In this document: positions 15,358 through 17,192 of the stretch, piece after piece
Position numbering within the stretch: the first letter of the stretch is position 1
Layout of the letters: every line of letters starts with the position of its first letter
Assembly: GCA_945947925.1 (NCBI GenBank)
Contig: CAMEZU010000015.1
Span: 1 to 17,192 of the forward strand
Direction: 5' to 3'
Source: an uncultured Verrucomicrobiota bacterium
GTDB lineage: Bacteria > Verrucomicrobiota > Kiritimatiellia > RFP12 > UBA1067
Length of the DNA: 17,192 bases
Program-made: the position numbers and the translations under genes
The notes under the pieces: generated by a model
The model's input: the letters and a program-made list of their open reading frames with translations, nothing else
Told to the model about the DNA's origin: nothing
Database searches by the model: none

Positions 15358-16590
15358 TTACTTGGCCGTACGCTTCTTGCGCGGATTGGGCTGGCCGATC
15401 TCGGACAGCATCTTGCGGAAGGAGCCCTTGCGCACGTTGAACGGCTTGCCGCCCTTGATGCGCGGGAACTCGCAGGCGTGGATCACGGCGCCGTTGTCCT
15501 CATCCGGACCGACGACGCCCGACTCGCCCTTGAGGGCGCACGCGACCGCCGCACGGGCGCACTTCTCGATGAGCTTGAGGTCCTTCTTGTTCGGCGCCGC
15601 CGCACGGGCGAAGTAACCGGACTTGAAGACCTGGACCTTCTCGGCGTTGAGGAGCTCGCCGAAGCGCTTGCCGACGTACTGGCCGACGTTGACCTTGTCA
15701 AGCCGCGGATGGCCGAACGCGTCGACCGGGACGTCCTCGCCGCGCTTCTTCATCTCGGCGATGATGTCCGCAACGCCCGCACCCTCGGACACGAAGATGT
15801 TGACCGAATCCCACTTGTCCATGATCGCGTTGAGACGCTCGGCCTCCTGCTTGAAGTCGATGCGGGACTCCGGCACGTAGACCGCGTGGACGTCCTGACG
15901 CTCGGGCGTGAGCATGAAGCCCGGCACGAACTTCGTGCGCTTGAGCATCTTGCGGTAGCACTGGGCCGTCTTGTAGGTGAGCCAGCCGCAGTTGCGGCCC
16001 ATGACCTCGTGAATCGTCAGGGCGCGCGGATTGGCGCTGTTCTCCTTGACGACGTTCATGAAGAACTTCGCGCCCTCTTCGGCGGCCGTCCAGGCGCCGA
16101 GGGACTGCTTGATCGGGTAGACGTCGTTGTCGATCGTCTTCGGGAGGCCGACGACGATGAGCGGATAGTTGTTCTTCGCGAGGTATTCCGCGAGGTCCGC
16201 CGCCGTCGTGTTCGTGTCGTCACCGCCGATCGTGTGGAGGACGTCCACGCCGTCCTTGACGAGCTGGTCGGCCGCGACCTTGAGCGGATCCTCGCCTTCC
16301 TTGACGAGACCGCGCTTCACGCAGTCCTTGACGTTCGTGAGCTTCACGCGGCTGTTGCCGATCGGGGAGCCGCCATGACGGGTGAGGATGAGCGCATTCT
16401 TGCGGACCTCGTCCGTCACCGGGATGGACTCGCCCTTGAGAAGGCCCATGTAGCCGTTGACGTAGCCGATCATCTCGACGTTCGGGGCCACCTTGTTGTA
16501 CTCGTCGATGAGGAAGCCGATCGACGAGCTCAGGCACGGGGCCAGTCCGCCAGCCGTCAGAAACGCAACCTTCTTCACTTCTTTCGCCAT
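15358..16590 (-). CDS. pfp: Pyrophosphate-dependent 6-phosphofructokinase
   Basis: Phosphorylates fructose 6-phosphate with PPi rather than ATP (reversible glycolytic/gluconeogenic step, cytosolic). 410 residues. Phosphate-donor determinants are GGDD (122-125) and PKTIDND (150-156); Asp125 and Lys151 are the residues that distinguish PPi enzymes from ATP enzymes (GGDG, PGTIDND). Asp154 and Asp156 are the catalytic and metal acids. EVMGRNCGWLT is the sugar-phosphate binding MGR motif. The start was chosen at the ATG giving MAKEVKKVAFLTAGG; a purine-rich stretch (AAAGAGAGAAAG) precedes it. The TTG-initiated extension to 16629 runs over the ribH stop and has no homology. It lies 35 bases after ribH. 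Confidence 0.93.
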   Translation of the reverse strand: MAKEVKKVAFLTAGGLAPCLSSSIGFLIDEYNKVAPNVEMIGYVNGYMGLLKGESIPVTDEVRKNALILTRHGGSPIGNSRVKLTNVKDCVKRGLVKEGEDPLKVAADQLVKDGVDVLHTIGGDDTNTTAADLAEYLAKNNYPLIVVGLPKTIDNDVYPIKQSLGAWTAAEEGAKFFMNVVKENSANPRALTIHEVMGRNCGWLTYKTAQCYRKMLKRTKFVPGFMLTPERQDVHAVYVPESRIDFKQEAERLNAIMDKWDSVNIFVSEGAGVADIIAEMKKRGEDVPVDAFGHPRLDKVNVGQYVGKRFGELLNAEKVQVFKSGYFARAAAPNKKDLKLIEKCARAAVACALKGESGVVGPDEDNGAVIHACEFPRIKGGKPFNVRKGSFRKMLSEIGQPNPRKKRTAK

Positions 16591-16625
16591 TGTCTTTCTC
16601 TCTTTCTTTCTACGTAACAAAAACG

Positions 16626-17084
16626 TCAAATCTTCTTCAGCACATTCGCCATCTCGACGGCGGCCTGCATCACGGCAAAGCCCTTGTTGCCCTGCTTCGT
16701 TCCGCAGCGCTCCACGGCCTGCTCGAGGTTCTCGGCCGAGACAACGCCGTCCAGCACCGGCACGCCAGACTTGAGCGAAATCTTGCTGAACGCCTCAGAT
16801 GTGGTCACATTGATGAGCGAGGCATGCGTCGTCGCGCCCTGCACGACCGCCCCGAGGCACACGACCGCGTCGACGCCCGACGCCGCCGCCTTCTGCGCCA
16901 CGATCGGAAGCTCGTAGGCCCCCGGCACGCGCACGAGCGTCAGGTCCTTCTCGTCGCCGCCCATGCGCACGAACGCATCGACCGCGCCCTTCACAAGCTG
17001 CTCGGTGAGAAAGCTGTTGAAACGGCTGACGACAATCGCCATCTTCAGGCCCGTCGCCACCAGCTCGCCATTGACTTCTTTCAT
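16626..17084 (-). CDS. ribH: 6,7-dimethyl-8-ribityllumazine synthase
   Basis: Penultimate riboflavin enzyme, condensing 5-amino-6-ribitylaminouracil with 3,4-dihydroxy-2-butanone 4-phosphate; usually a 60-mer capsid or a pentamer. 152 residues. It shows VSRFNSFLTEQLVKGA (19-34), VPGAYELP (53-60), LGAVVQGATTH with catalytic His87, SGVPVLDGVVS, and ERCGTKQGNKG with the phosphate-binding Arg. Substitutions in usually conserved places are Gln82 for the common Arg/Lys and ASLI for the aromatic FDYV after His87. No other rib gene is in the window. First gene of its transcript, with GGAAAGAGA as Shine-Dalgarno and a near-consensus promoter upstream. Confidence 0.93.
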   Translation of the reverse strand: MKEVNGELVATGLKMAIVVSRFNSFLTEQLVKGAVDAFVRMGGDEKDLTLVRVPGAYELPIVAQKAAASGVDAVVCLGAVVQGATTHASLINVTTSEAFSKISLKSGVPVLDGVVSAENLEQAVERCGTKQGNKGFAVMQAAVEMANVLKKI

Positions 17085-17120
17085 TCGTTATCTCTTTCCG
17101 TTTTCTAAAAAACAGGCAAG

Positions 17121-17150
17121 ATTATATCAATTAGTGCACTCCTGTGTCAA
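17121..17150 (-). promoter_or_regulatory. Near-consensus sigma70 promoter of the ribH operon
   Basis: Minus strand: perfect TTGACA (17145-17150), 18-base spacer, perfect TATAAT (17121-17126) preceded by TGA (extended -10). The predicted start near 17114 gives a leader of about 30 bases with a small imperfect hairpin (CCTGTTTT/AAAACGG). No FMN riboswitch fits in this short leader. Confidence 0.88.
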
Positions 17151-17192
17151 CGCGCCAAATCGTCGGGAACGTACTCGGGCAGTCAAGACCGC
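17151..17192. other. Window edge, no supported gene
   Basis: These 42 bases beyond the ribH promoter hold open frames on both strands but no start codon or family motif I can recognise. They may be the end of a neighbouring gene. Confidence 0.4.

Overview
The window is a dense, GC-rich bacterial chromosome segment. All 19 genes I can support lie on the minus strand, so transcription runs from position 17192 toward 1. No gap between genes exceeds 108 bases. I see no tRNA, rRNA, insertion sequence, phage gene or CRISPR array. Disulfide relay, SecDF, glutamate racemase and the MEP enzyme IspH indicate a Gram-negative bacterium with peptidoglycan. The fused SecDF, a PPi-type phosphofructokinase and the overall gene style make a member of the PVC superphylum (Verrucomicrobiota/Kiritimatiellota-like) plausible, but that is an inference and not proved here.

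Layout in transcription order. (1) 17150-11714: a near-consensus promoter drives ribH (lumazine synthase), a PPi-dependent phosphofructokinase, a HAD-like protein with degraded active-site motifs, mazG, ispH and dsbD. These are tightly packed, with some overlaps. (2) 11689-9407: a second clear promoter drives a 56-residue 2[4Fe-4S] ferredoxin. It overlaps by four bases with an ArsP_2-like heavy-metal permease, which is followed by a YihY/BrkB-family membrane protein with an enlarged loop. (3) 9409-6911: a small secreted Cys-Pro-Cys, Arg/Gly-rich protein, an unusual sensor histidine kinase and an OmpR-type response regulator. (4) 6910-3887: maf, pncC, a HAD hydrolase, a pteridine-reductase-like SDR and murI, mostly coupled by ATGA overlaps. 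(5) 3883-1: a promoter, secDF, a strong intrinsic terminator, then prfB, which runs to the window edge.

Most genes are housekeeping: riboflavin, isoprenoid and NAD salvage, nucleotide sanitation, cell wall, secretion and translation termination. The accessory interest is in the middle. The metal/redox membrane block (ferredoxin, permease, YihY) sits directly upstream of a compact envelope-sensing block (secreted protein, kinase, regulator), which may act together.

The less expected signal is non-genic. Short C-rich repeats (G-rich on the plus strand) fill two junctions exactly from stop codon to start codon, where a Shine-Dalgarno would sit. Related low-complexity or palindromic DNA appears inside maf and dsbD, as if repeats have been absorbed into reading frames. 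Promoters share an extended TGnTATAAT -10 box, three of them with an 18-base spacer. Of 18 visible stop codons, 14 are TGA, 4 TAA and none TAG.
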